NCBI GenBank assembly: GCA_034336665.1
Contig: CM067564.1
Location: forward strand, 43,848,975-43,912,974
DNA length: 64,000 nucleotides
Direction of reading: 5' to 3'
Origin: Luscinia megarhynchos
Taxonomy: Eukaryota; Chordata; Aves; Passeriformes; Turdidae
Below, one piece after another: positions 34,675-46,062 of this stretch (positions are counted from its first letter, which is position 1; the number at the start of each line of letters is the position of its first letter). The position numbers and the translations under genes are program-made. The notes beneath the pieces are model-generated. The model made no database searches, was not told the origin of the DNA, and saw only the letters and a list, made by a program, of their open reading frames with translations.

Positions 34675-37590
34675 GTAACACCAGGGTGATCCAGCTCATG
34701 TGTCAGAGTTACTCCCCATCCCAGGGCCAGGTGGGAATTGTCCTCTCAGGCCTGGTTTTGCAGCCCTGGTGGGTTTTTTCCCAGCCCTCTGAAGCACCAT
34801 CAGCCCCAGGAGGGCTCTGCAGCTGGAGGGGTTGGTGCTCCCTCCCTTCTCTGGGGGAGATGCTCCACAGCCCTTCTTCAGGTCTGTGCCCAGGAGTTTG
34901 AGATTCTGGAGCTGCAGGATCAGATCTTTTATTCAGGGGACAAATTCATCCAAATTCATCCTCCCACCAGCTGGAGGATATACAATATAATTATATATAA
35001 AATACATTATATATAATTATATATAATATATAACAATCCTTGAACTTCCATTTTTCCAGCCCTGCTTCAGTATCTCTCATGTCTTGGACCAGGCTTTCCT
35101 TTGGCTTTGTGACATCCTAAATTTTTCCCAGAATTTCCTTTAACCCAGGAGGGATGGAAAAGCAGCAAAACCAGAGCAGCAGCCAGTTTATTTCCACCAC
35201 TGTCCTGCAGCTCAGCCTCTCCTCCTCCTTCTCTCCTCCCTCCAAATCCATCCCAAATCTGCTGCCTCCCTACACCTGGGACACTTTGGTGCTGCTGGGC
35301 ATTTTTGACAGCAAGGGGTTGAGAGAGTAGCTGCATCAGAACTTTTTTTAGCCACAAGATGAAATTTTTGTGAGCTGTTTTATCCTCTGACCACTAATAA
35401 TCAAGGAGAAAATAGTAATGGGCTTCTGAGCTTGGACTGTCTTTGAGAATTTTTGGAAATCCCTGAGGAGGAAGAGGCTGAGCCAGGAGGGATTTGTACT
35501 TCTTTTGTTTTCTACTTTGTCTTTTCTTTAAAAGCAAACAAAAAATACCCATGTTCACCTCAAGCACTGAAGTGCTCTGTGCCGGGAAATGACAAAAAAC
35601 ATTCATTTCTTACCTGGGTACCTGAGATTTTTAAGCTCACAGGGAGCTCCTGGGCATGTAGCAAAGCACAAAGAACAGAGTGGAGTGGGAAGGGCAGAGA
35701 TGCAGAAGGGAGACAAGGAGGAGGGAGTGGTTGGCTTTCATCTCTTTCAGCTGGGCCTCATCAGGGTGCTTTGGTCAACCAGAAATGGTTGGAAATTCCT
35801 TCCTTTAAAAACCAGGTTCCCTGCCCTAGCGGCTGTGACTTTTGGGAGGGTTTTCTGCCCCAGCTGATCCCTCTTGCAGCCCAAGCGTTCCTATGGTGCA
35901 TCCTCTCACCATTCTTGGGTGGGAGCAACAAAATCTGCTCAGATTCCAGAGCAGGAGTTTGGAGTAAAAGGGCAAAGACAAAATCATGTCCAAACACTGC
36001 TGTGGAGGGATAATAGCTTGAATTTCAAGGATTTTTGGGGTGGCTGGGACACCTGAATGTTGGTTTCTCTAAGGCACAGCCCAAGCTCCAAGGACATTCC
36101 TTTATTCACTTTATCCCTTCGTGGGTGAGATATTTATTGTTAATTCTTTGTCCCTTTTGTGCCTCTCCGCCCTCAGACTAACTCCTTGGTGGAGCATTAA
36201 GAAATTACCAATAAAACAAATATTCTGGGATGGGAGGGGTTTTGACTGGGGGCAGTTCCTGGCTGAGCTCTGGAGTCAGGACAGGCAGGATTTAAATATC
36301 AATTATTGGCAACACTTCCTAAAGTGAATTGCAATTTGGCAAACACTAGGGTTTGTGATCACTGGATGTATAAAAACTGTGTTTGGTAGATTATTCACCT
36401 ATTTAATATTTTTTTATTTATTTTTCTTGACTTTTTCCAAGCTTCAGGTTCCCAAGAATGGAGAATAAGGTTGGAATAAGCAAAATTAACAGGTCAAGAT
36501 GAGACATCTTAGGTGGATAGTGGAGATTGGATCTTCTGTACCTGCACCTAAAAATAAGTGTGGATGGAAATAATCCAAACCCAAAATCTTTAATCATCCC
36601 CTTTTTAAAAATTATTTTTTATTTTTAATAAATGGGATATCAGACTGTGACCATGAACAAGATAAAAAAGCAGAGGATGAGAAAACAACATGGAAATTAC
36701 TAATTGCCCTCCAGGAGAAAACATCCATCAGGAATGTGCCCAGCAATGGGTAGATGGCAGTTCTTGAGTGATTTTAGCTTTGGATGTTGAACACAAAGTT
36801 CTTGCTGAAAGTTTCCTCCAAACCTTCCTGTGGAAAGTGTTTGTTTAGAAATATTGGTATTTTGCAATGAATAACAAAGTCAGTGAAAAAATCCTCCTGG
36901 AATATTTGCCATGAATTCCCCCGAGCCTGTGCATTAATCCAGGTACCATGTTCATTTTTATCAGGTTTATTCTTCCCTAGAGGCTGAGCCAAAGAGCTTC
37001 CAATTTACCCAGGTCATTAGTGATTTATATGATAATTGGATCTAAGTTGATTTTAACTATTTGCTTTAAATCTCCTGGGATTTGTATTCTTGGACATTTT
37101 AATGCCACTGGAAATTTCACTGATTAAGCAAAGACAAGTATATGTACTTAATTAGTCCTGAAACCAATTAGTTCTTTGTCAGTCAAATTAATCTTGTATC
37201 TGGACTTTAAATGAGTTTTAGGAATTTTGGGGTTTGACCTCTGTGGGCTGGAGGGAGGAGTTCAGTGCATTCCCCCGGGATGATCAGCTTTGTCCTCCTT
37301 TGTTTTTGCTGCCGTGGAATGTCTGAAATGCAGTCATGGGTGATCACCAAAACAGAAAAATGGCTGTGGGGATGGTGGTGGAGCTGATCTCTTGAGGATG
37401 GAAGGCAATAAAAACATTGAAGTGCTCTGCTGGCGTCTTCCTGCCCTCATGGCAATGACCAAGAGGGTTTTTGTAGTGCCAGGATCCATGGCTTGTCTGA
37501 TGCAGCCTGGATGCAGGAAATGTGATCCTCCCACACAGAGTGCAGGTTAACACCTTCTCCCAGTTTTTTTCATTAGGATTGGGATGGATA
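34675..37590. other. Unique sequence
   Basis: An AT tract at 34979 is the only repeat. 36950-37220 is AT-rich with TAATTAGTCC and CCAATTAGTTC and may hold a regulatory element. Confidence 0.55.
34979..35034. repeat. AT-rich palindromic tract
   Basis: Repeated TATATAATTATATATAA; self-complementary and able to extrude hairpins. Confidence 0.85.
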
Positions 37591-37785
37591 TCCCAGAATC
37601 ACAGAATGGGGAGGGTTGGGATGGACTCCCCTGCTCCAGCAGCTACTCAGGATTGTGTCCAGCCAGCTTTTGGATATCTGCAGGGAAGGAGACTCCACAA
37701 CTTCTCGGGGGAGATCTGTCCCCAGACCCCTCCCATCCCTGCAGACCTCCTGAGGATGGGGATGACCCACCTGCATTTCTGCTCT
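37591..37785 (-). mobile_element. CR1 LINE 3' fragment (diverged)
   Basis: It begins CCCAGAATCACAGAATGGGG and contains GGAGACTCCACAACTTCTCG. It looks older than the GGTTTGGG copies. Confidence 0.75.
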
Positions 37786-38062
37786 GTGCCTGTGGGACCC
37801 ACAAGGGCCCTGGCCAGGTGAGCATCACACCCCCACCAATTAAAATCCTTGTTTTCCTCAATTTGGTGTGATCTGGCTTAGCCCACGACAAGTTTTTGGG
37901 TGCAGGACCCAAACTCTCCAAGAATGTGGCCTGTGGACCCAGAGGCCAAGTCTGACACTTGAGAAATGCCAAAATTTTGGTTCTTTTCCAGTTTGAGGTG
38001 TGCAGCAATAGGTGGAGGGGCATCAGTAAGACCAATGTCCCCAGAGCTGGGGAGGAGGGGGC

Positions 38063-38108
38063 AGATGTGGGGGCTGGATTTCTCCAGATGTGGGGGCTGG
38101 ATTTCTCC
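38063..38108. repeat. 23-bp direct repeat, two units
   Basis: AGATGTGGGGGCTGGATTTC plus TCC occurs twice head to tail, followed by a partial third AGATGTG. Confidence 0.9.
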
Positions 38109-38204
38109 AGATGTGAATCTGGCTTTATCCTGCCCAGAGGAGGAGGAAGCTGTGCTGGGAAGGGCTGGGATGTGGTGCTGGAAAATGTCTGGGAGATGAA
38201 GAAG

Positions 38205-38382
38205 CTGTGGCAGTAAATCTGCACAGTTCCTCGTTTCCTTGCAGTCCTTGGCCATCTGAGATTCAGAAAAGTCCAGAATTGGATTTTAAGGCTCAATTGC
38301 CTTAAATTGTCCACCCAAATTTATCCTCCACCCTTTGATCCTCCTGCTATGAGCACTTCCAGTGGATACCAGAGTGCAGCAG
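38205..38382 (+). repeat. Long inverted repeat, left arm
   Basis: From CTGTGGCAGTAAATCTGCAC to GTGCAGCAG, 178 bp. It is the reverse complement of 38636-38810 with only about half a dozen differences. Similarity ends sharply at both edges. The arms look unique within the window and are not CR1. Confidence 0.95.
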
Positions 38383-38635
38383 GGAATGACCCCTGGGAAT
38401 AGCCAGAGGTCATTTGGCCAGGGGTCAGGGAGGAAGTCTGAGATGGAGCCAAGAATAGACCCCTGGCCCATTCAGCTCCCCCAGTGTCCTTCCCAGCAGG
38501 ACAAACAGCTGGACACATCCAGCCTGCTGGGATCAGGAGCCGAGCCAAAGGTCAGAGCTGGGCACAAAGACGCTTCTGTCTGCCAGGCTCTGATCTGGGC
38601 TGAGCCTGAGACTCAGAGATGGACTTGGTAGTCAG

Positions 38636-38810
38636 CTGCTGCACTTGGTATCCACTGGAAGTGCTCATAGCAGGAGGATCAAAGGGTGGAGGATAAATTT
38701 GGGTGGACAATTTAAGGCAATTGAACCTAAAATCCAATTCTGGACTTTCAGAATCTCAGATGGCCAAGGACTGCAAGGAAACGAGGAACTGTGCAGATTT
38801 ACTGCCACAG
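38636..38810 (-). repeat. Long inverted repeat, right arm
   Basis: From CTGCTGCACTTGGTATCCAC to TTACTGCCACAG, 175 bp. The 253-bp spacer between arms is not self-complementary. No flanking target duplication is evident. Confidence 0.95.
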
Positions 38811-41800
38811 ATGGGTCTGGGCTTGGGAGGCAGAGCCCAGCCTGGATTGGGTTGGATAATCCCAATGATTATCTGGGAAAAGAAACTTGGAGAGGGAGGG
38901 GTGTGAAGGGATGAAGGGTGGAGATGGTGCAAGGTGCAGCTCTGTCCATGGGGCAGCTCACCCCAGTGCTGTGCTCACCAGGAGGGGCCAGGGGAGGCTC
39001 AGTTTGTCCTTCTGGCCCTGACTTTTGGGGTCATCTTCCCCCACCTGAGCACTGTGCCCTTGCACCTGCACAGCCTGAGCTCTCCTCACTGTAGATGATC
39101 CCTGTAGATGATCCCACCACGATTCCCATCATTTTCAGGAGAGGGCCTGCAGGACTTTGTCCTGTTGCAGCCTCCTGGTGAGCCCTGAGGTCTGAGTGCT
39201 GGCCAGAACTTCCTTCCACCCTCTCATTTCCCAGTAACTGGGGCTCTTTGTCTTGGGGGAGATGTTCAGGACTGTGCCTCTGACCAGAGAAGGATTTAGA
39301 GGGTCACCTGCAGTTGGAATAATCATTTTTGGAAGGTGAAGAGCACAGCATCCTGATGTAGATCCACCAGAGTGGAAGGCAGGGAGGGCAGACAGGGGAA
39401 GGAAGCCAAACCCACTCTGTTGGCTTTGAGGTTTCACTCAGGCTCTCTCTCTGTAGCATGTTTAGTGTTTTTAGCTACTCAGAGGCCTGAAAACACATGA
39501 ATTAATGAATGGCCATTCTCTTCCTCTGATAACCATCCCCAGTGTGCAGGACAGGACTTTGCCTTCATGTCACTCCTGCAGCCCTCCCATGCCAATCCCA
39601 AATCCTTCAGATTCAGTTGTTGTCTCATCCTGTGAATTTATCAGAGGACAGAATTTGGCTGGTGCTGTCTGGTCTGTAACTAAGCAGTGACACCTTTCCC
39701 CTTGGGATAAAAGGTTTGCAAATCCCAAATCAGGAAATCAGGAATTCAGGAAACTCACCCTGCAAACATTACCCAGCCTCTCCTCCCCTGTCCAGCTGGA
39801 GAGGAGCTGTCTGCAGAGAGCTGGGCTTTAATTCACTCCTGGATGGATTGTCTGCTCCCCACTCCAGCTGGAATCCCTCTTTCTAGGATGTCTGAGAGCT
39901 GCCATTTATTATCCACAGAAACCATAAGCTGAAATCTATAGCTGCAGCTTCAGTGAGGGGCAATTCCTGCTGGAGCCAGGAGCTGATGCTGTTAAAACGA
40001 GACTCTTCCTGCACAAAGCAACCCTTTAATGACTCTCAAATGCAGCTCAGACAACAACCACACCACTTAGACCCTCTCCAAACATCCAGGCCCTGCTAAG
40101 TGGATTAACTGCTTAGGGAGCTCTGCCAGCATGGTGGGCAACCTTATAATGGAGCAATTAAAGGGTCACTGTTACTTAGGGTCACAGCTTCCTTGCAGGA
40201 AGAGCCCCCAGCCAAGGCCAATACTGACATTTTAATGTGTTAACAATGGAGCAGTAAATTCATCCTTTGGGTTCCTCTTTGCATTTTGGAAAGCACCAAA
40301 GAGTTAACATCAGAGATGCCTGCACAGCTGGGGAGCACAGGCAGCAGGAAAACCTTGTTGTCAAGGCTTTGCCAGGAGACTCTTTCCTTGGGGACAGATC
40401 CCTTGTCACCTGCTCTGACACTGGCTCCTGGGGCTCAAACTGGAGCCACCCTGGATTTACCAGCTGGAAAAGGCATTTCTTGTGTTGGCAGCACAAAGCC
40501 ACCATCAGCCCTTGGCATGGAGATTATTCTACCCTGGTCCTGACCCATCTCACCACAGGAAGGTTCCCAAGCCCTTGCATGTGGTGCCCCCCAAAATGCA
40601 GTTTACTTGGATTCAGGTGCTTATCACTGATCCTAACAAATACCTACACTGTTTTTAATCAGGGATTTTTTTATATCCTCAGCATTTTTGTTGTACCAGT
40701 GCTGATAGCTCCTCACTGCTCTCACCTGGTGTTCCAAGCAGCTGCCAGAGACCATCCTTGAAGTTCTTCAGTTCCTTCACCATCACCAAAACCTGTTATT
40801 GATAAATAGATTTTTACAGTTTGGCTTTTGTTGTTGTAGCAGCATCAGCTGTCAGTCAGTTGATATCAGATTTTGCTGCCTTTTCTTGTGGCTGTTTTCA
40901 CTTGGATGATGAACTTTGCACAGTGAAAAATCTGCTCTCCATATTCACTCCCTCTTTGCTCACCTGCTGATCCCAACCATCAAAATACCACCTGACAGTG
41001 AGACCAAAATTCACAATATTTGTGCCAACAATATTCAAAGAAGTTCATTGCTCTGACCAAATGCAAATATGAAAGTGGTTTGGAATATCAAACTCATCTC
41101 CTTTGGATACTGCAGCTCATAATTCCACAAAGTGAGAATTTGATAGGATTGATCAAACTGGTTCCTGAGGAAAGCTCCAGCCATGCTGGGTTTGATGTCC
41201 CCTGGCAGGAGAGCCCAAGGCATCCTGCTGTGACCACACCAAGCCATCCAGAGGGTGATTCCAGGGATGCCTGATTCCCTCCAGGCTGTTAAAAACACCT
41301 TGCTGAGGATGGGACACAAGAGATTCTCCAACACCTTTTCTTATTGTTACTTTGGCAAGCATGGGGATGGATGGGGGGGTTAATTCCTAGCAGAAGCACT
41401 GCAATCCTTCTGCTGTCACCTGCCTGCCTGGTCCCCAACCTTGAATGATGCACCCTGGCATCCCCAGGGGCTTGCTCTGATTGATTGATCCCTATCTGAG
41501 CTGGCAGATGAAGGAGGATATTTACTGCACAGCCGAGGACCCTTCAGAAAGATATTTTATTGAGGCTGCTCAGAGAGCAGGAAATGCAATAAAGCACAGA
41601 GAGACAAAAGAAGAGATGTAAATACAGCCTGCTACCTGTTGGAAGAGAGGAAAATGCCCCTCTGCTGCCTTTCAGGCCAGAGAGGAGCTGGAGCAGCCCA
41701 CCCTGCCCATCACACCCACCCTGAGCCCATCACCTGCAGAAAGGGATGGCTGCTGTGCTCCAGCTGATGTATTGGCCCACTCAAAGGTATTATTACATTC

Positions 41801-43199
41801 CTGTCAGCACTGACAGCAGCAGAGTGCTCTGGAGAGAGCCATGGCTCCCTTTGGAGATGCTCAGAGCAGGGTGGAGTGAGTGTGGGTGTGTGCCAGCACG
41901 GGGCATCCCTGTCTGGAGGGAGCAGGGCTCCCCAAGGACAGTCAACAGGAACAGCTGCTGCTTTCTGGAGTGGATTTTCTGCAGAGGGGGATGCAGCTTG
42001 CTGTGTTTTAAACCAAAGTTCGAGGATGGATGCTCACAAATCCTGTAGGTTTCAGCAAGGCAGCTCTGTTTTTATCAGCAAACTGACTCCTGCAGAAGAT
42101 GTGGGGTCAGCAGTGTGCAGTTTTGGCAGCCACAGGTGTGCAATTGTGCACCCTCACACATGGGCACAGCCCATGGGCTCCTGCCCACCTTTCCCTGCAC
42201 AGCACACACTTCCTCCACAGCAAATAAACATAGGGGATTTAGGAGTTTCTGGGGTTTCTCCTGGGTTTTGCTGCCTGTCTGGGCTCTGTAGTGAAATGCA
42301 GGAGCAGCCCAGAGCCCAGAGCAGCTCCTCTTCCTCCCTCAGGTACTCTGAGCACCAGGCTACATCCTCAGACCCCCAGATTTCCTTTTCCCCTGGTCCT
42401 GCAGCTCTCAGTGAGGCAGCCTGGCACCCTTTATGGGCTGGGAAGGGATTTCACCTCCTGGAAGGATGTAAAGCTGTGGCTGAGGCCTGTTCTCAGCTGC
42501 TGGAGGGGATGATAATCTAATCTCCTGTCCCATCCACAGGGCTCTGGGACTTTCCCATTGCTGACCAATGGGGATCACTAAATGCAATAAATCAGATGCT
42601 ATTAAAATCTTGGGGGAACTTGTTCAGAATTTTACTGACAGACTCATGATGTCTGCTTCTTCCATAGAGTAATATAATAAGAAATATATATTCCTACAGG
42701 TTCCCATAGGTCACCTCTGTGCCATCACTACACAACACCCATGGCTGGTGGCCCCATGCCTCATTCCTGGAGCTCTTTACCTGGAATTTGGCCTAATGGG
42801 GCCCCAGTTGTAAGAACACAGATGAGTTCCTGCTCTTGACAGGATAATCCTTCCTTCCTCTGCTGCCACAGGGCCAGGGACAGCTCCAGGGCAAAGCCCA
42901 GGGGATTATCTGGACGTGGCTTTGTTCCCTGCTCTGGAGGTGCAGGAATTACAAGGAGGCTGATTAGTCAGCCCCGATTATCTCATTCACAAAACCAGCT
43001 CCTTTTGAAACTTCAGATTGTGCTCCTGAGCTTTGTGACGCAGGGAGGAGTCACAGGGAGACAGGGAAGGATGCTAAGCAACTCAATCCAGAGCTTTCAT
43101 GGCCAAGTGCTCTGGAAATGCTGAGGTAATTGTAAAACCTGCTGCACATTCCCAGCTGGCAAACACCCTTGTGCCTCCCCTTTTTGTTAGGTTTGATTT
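38811..43199. other. Long repeat-poor stretch
   Basis: About 4.4 kb with no CR1 or LTR, unusual for this window. It includes the candidate element at 39890. 41520-41640 and 42900-43060 are also motif-dense. No exon was recognised on either strand. Confidence 0.55.
39890..40260. promoter_or_regulatory. Candidate conserved non-coding element
   Basis: Repeat-free sequence with GCCATTTATTATCCACAG, TGGATTAACTGCTTAGG, GAGCAATTAAAGGGTCACTG and TTTTAATGTGTTAACAATGG. No coding signal is seen; the call rests on texture alone. Confidence 0.25.
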
Positions 43200-43375
43200 T
43201 ATATACATTACATAAGGTTATATATATAGTAGATATAGAATATCTATCTATATATCTATGTATCTATGTATGTATGTATCTATCTCTATCTATATCTAAT
43301 CTATATCTATATCTCTACATATATAATTATATAATTAAGGTTTATATTATATATGTATTACATACACACAGACAC
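43200..43375. repeat. AT-rich simple sequence, (TATC)n/(TATG)n/(TA)n
   Basis: A mosaic of TATCTATCTATATATCTATG-type repeats grading into TA-rich sequence and a short CACACAGACACAC end. Confidence 0.92.
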
Positions 43376-43876
43376 ACCAATGCTGGAAGCAGTTTTAAAT
43401 TACAAATGGATTTTCCCAGCCCATAAATCACAGAGGAAATTTGCTGTAACAGCCACAAACAAGCCTGCCCTCCCCACTCTGGCTGGAGGGAGAAGACACC
43501 CAGGGTGTGCAGCTCCCACTGCTCAGCCAGGGCTCCCTGCCAGTCACCCAGACCTGAAAACATTTGCAGCAGAGGTCAGAGCTGGTGCAGCAGCAGCCCC
43601 AGGTAATTCCAGTGGAGTGCTGGCCGTAACCCAGAGGTGAGATGAGGAAAGGGAGAGGGGCTGTCAGGGAGGGAGTGCTGATGGAGGAGATTCCACTGTG
43701 TGAGCTCTGGATGAAGGCTCCTGGTGGTTGTGAGTTACTCTAATAAGTCCTGGTGCTGCTGGATGTGAAATAAAGTGCCAAGGGCAGGTTACAAACACGG
43801 GGGCTGTGCTTGGAGCTGGTCCCCTCCACATGCAGGGTCACGCTGAGGGCTCTCTTCTCCTCCTTCTTCCCTGATT

Positions 43877-43976
43877 NNNNNNNNNNNNNNNNNNNNNNNN
43901 NNNNNNNNNNNNNNNNNNNNNNNNNNNNNNNNNNNNNNNNNNNNNNNNNNNNNNNNNNNNNNNNNNNNNNNNNNNN
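43877..43976. other. Assembly gap (100 N)
   Basis: Exactly 100 N, the usual placeholder for a gap of unknown size. It lies about 140 bp before a large tetranucleotide array, so the true distance may differ. Confidence 0.99.
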
Positions 43977-44115
43977 TGCTGTCTCAGGGCTGGGGCACAA
44001 CAGAAAACAGAGAGGGAGCTCAGTTCCTGCCAACATTCCCTGCCAGAATTCTTGTGGTGGAACCAGCTCTGGCTTCTCACATCCCCAGCCTGCAGGATCC
44101 CAGCTCTTTCACCAG

Positions 44116-46062
44116 TCCATCCATCCAATCCATCATCCATCCATCATCCCTCTATCCATCCATCATCCATCCATCCTATCCATCCATCCATCCATCCATC
44201 CATCCATCCATCCATCCATCATCCATCCATCCATCCATCCATCCATCCATCCATCCATCTATCCATCCATCCATCCATCCATCATCCCTCTATCCATCCA
44301 TCATCCATCCATCATCTATCCATCCATCCATCCATCCATCCATTCCATCATCCATCCATCCATCCATCCATCCATCCATCATCCATCATCCATCCATCCA
44401 TCCATCCATCCATCATCCATCCATCCATCATCCATCCATCATCCATCCATCCATCCATCCATCCATCCATCCATCCATCCATCTATCCATCATCCTTTCT
44501 ATCCATCCATCATCCATCATCCATCCATCCATCCATCCATCCATCCATTCCATCCATTCCATCCATCCATCCATCCCATCATCCATCATTCCATCCATCC
44601 ATCCATCCATCCATCCATCATCCATCATCCATCCATCCATCATCCTATCCATCCATCCATCCATCCATCCAACCATCCATCCATCCATGCATCATCCATC
44701 ATCCATCTATCCATCCATCCATCCATCCATCCATCCATCCATCCATCATCATCTCTATCCATCCATCCATCCATCCATCCATCCATCCATCCATCCATCC
44801 ATCCATCCATCCATCATCCATCATCCATCATCCATCCATCCATCATCCATCATCCATCCATCCATCATCCATCATCATCCATCCATCCATCCATCCATCC
44901 ATCCATCCATCCATCCATCCATCCATCCATCCATCCATCCATCCATCCCTCCATCCATCATCCATCATATATCCATGCATCATCCATCCATCCATCCATC
45001 CATCCCGCCATCCATCCCTTCAGCCATCGTCCATCATCCATCGATCCGTAATCCATCGATCCATCATCCATCCATCCATCATCCATCCAACATCCTTCCA
45101 TCCATCATCCATCATCCATGCATCCATCCATTTCTCTATCAATCCATCCATTCATCATCCATCCATCCATCCATCCATCCATCCATCCATCCATCCATCC
45201 ATCCATCCATCCATCCATCATCCATCTATCCATCCATCATCCATCCATCATCCATCCATCCATCCATCCATCCATCCATCCATCCATCCATCCATCCATC
45301 CATCCATCATCCATCATCCATCCATCCATCCATCATCCATCCATCCATCCATCCATCCATCCATCCATCCATCCATCCATCCATCATCCATCCATCCATC
45401 CATCCATCCATCCATCCATCCATCCATCCATCCATCCATCCATCATCCCTCTATCCATCCATCATCCATCCATCATCCATCCATCCATCCATCCATCCAT
45501 CCATCCATCCATCCATCCATCCATCCATCATCCATCCATCCATCCATCCATCCATCATCCATCCATCCATCCATCATCCATCCATCCATCGCATCCATCC
45601 ATCCATCATCCATCCATCATCCATCCATCCATCCATCCATCATCCATCCATCCATCCATCCATCCATCCATCCATCCATCCATCCATCCATCCATCCATC
45701 ATCCATCCATCCATCATCCATCCATCCATCATCCTTCCATCCATCCATCCATCCATCCATCATCCATCCATCCATCCATCCATCCATCCATCATCCATCC
45801 ATCCATCCATCCATCCATCCATCCATCCATCCATCCATCCATCCATCCATCCATCATCTATCATCCATCCATCCATCCATCATCCATCCATCCATCCATC
45901 CATCATCCATCCATCATCCATCCATCCATCCATCCATCCATCCATCCATCCATCCATCCATCCATCCATCCATCCATCATCCATCCATCATCCATCCATC
46001 CATCCATCCAGCCATCCATCCATCCATCCATCATCCATCCATCATCCATCCATTCTTCCAAG
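44116..46062. repeat. Large (ATCC)n array with ATC slips, about 1.95 kb
   Basis: Almost pure ATCC repeats broken by single-base losses (CATCATCC) and rare variants. A diagnostic variant string, CATCATCCCTCTATCCATCC, recurs near 44143, 44279 and 45441, so parts of the array were duplicated as larger blocks. All three forward frames read Ser-Ile-His-Pro repeats and stay open for hundreds of codons; these are not genes. Confidence 0.98.

Noticed and set aside
37643..38314. 223-residue minus-strand open frame, partly repeated near 38703
   Set aside because: The apparent duplication of peptides is only the DNA inverted repeat. No domain or splice context supports coding.
41876..42520. 214-residue open frame in repeat-free DNA
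   Set aside because: No recognisable domain, no convincing splice sites, and composition like its surroundings.
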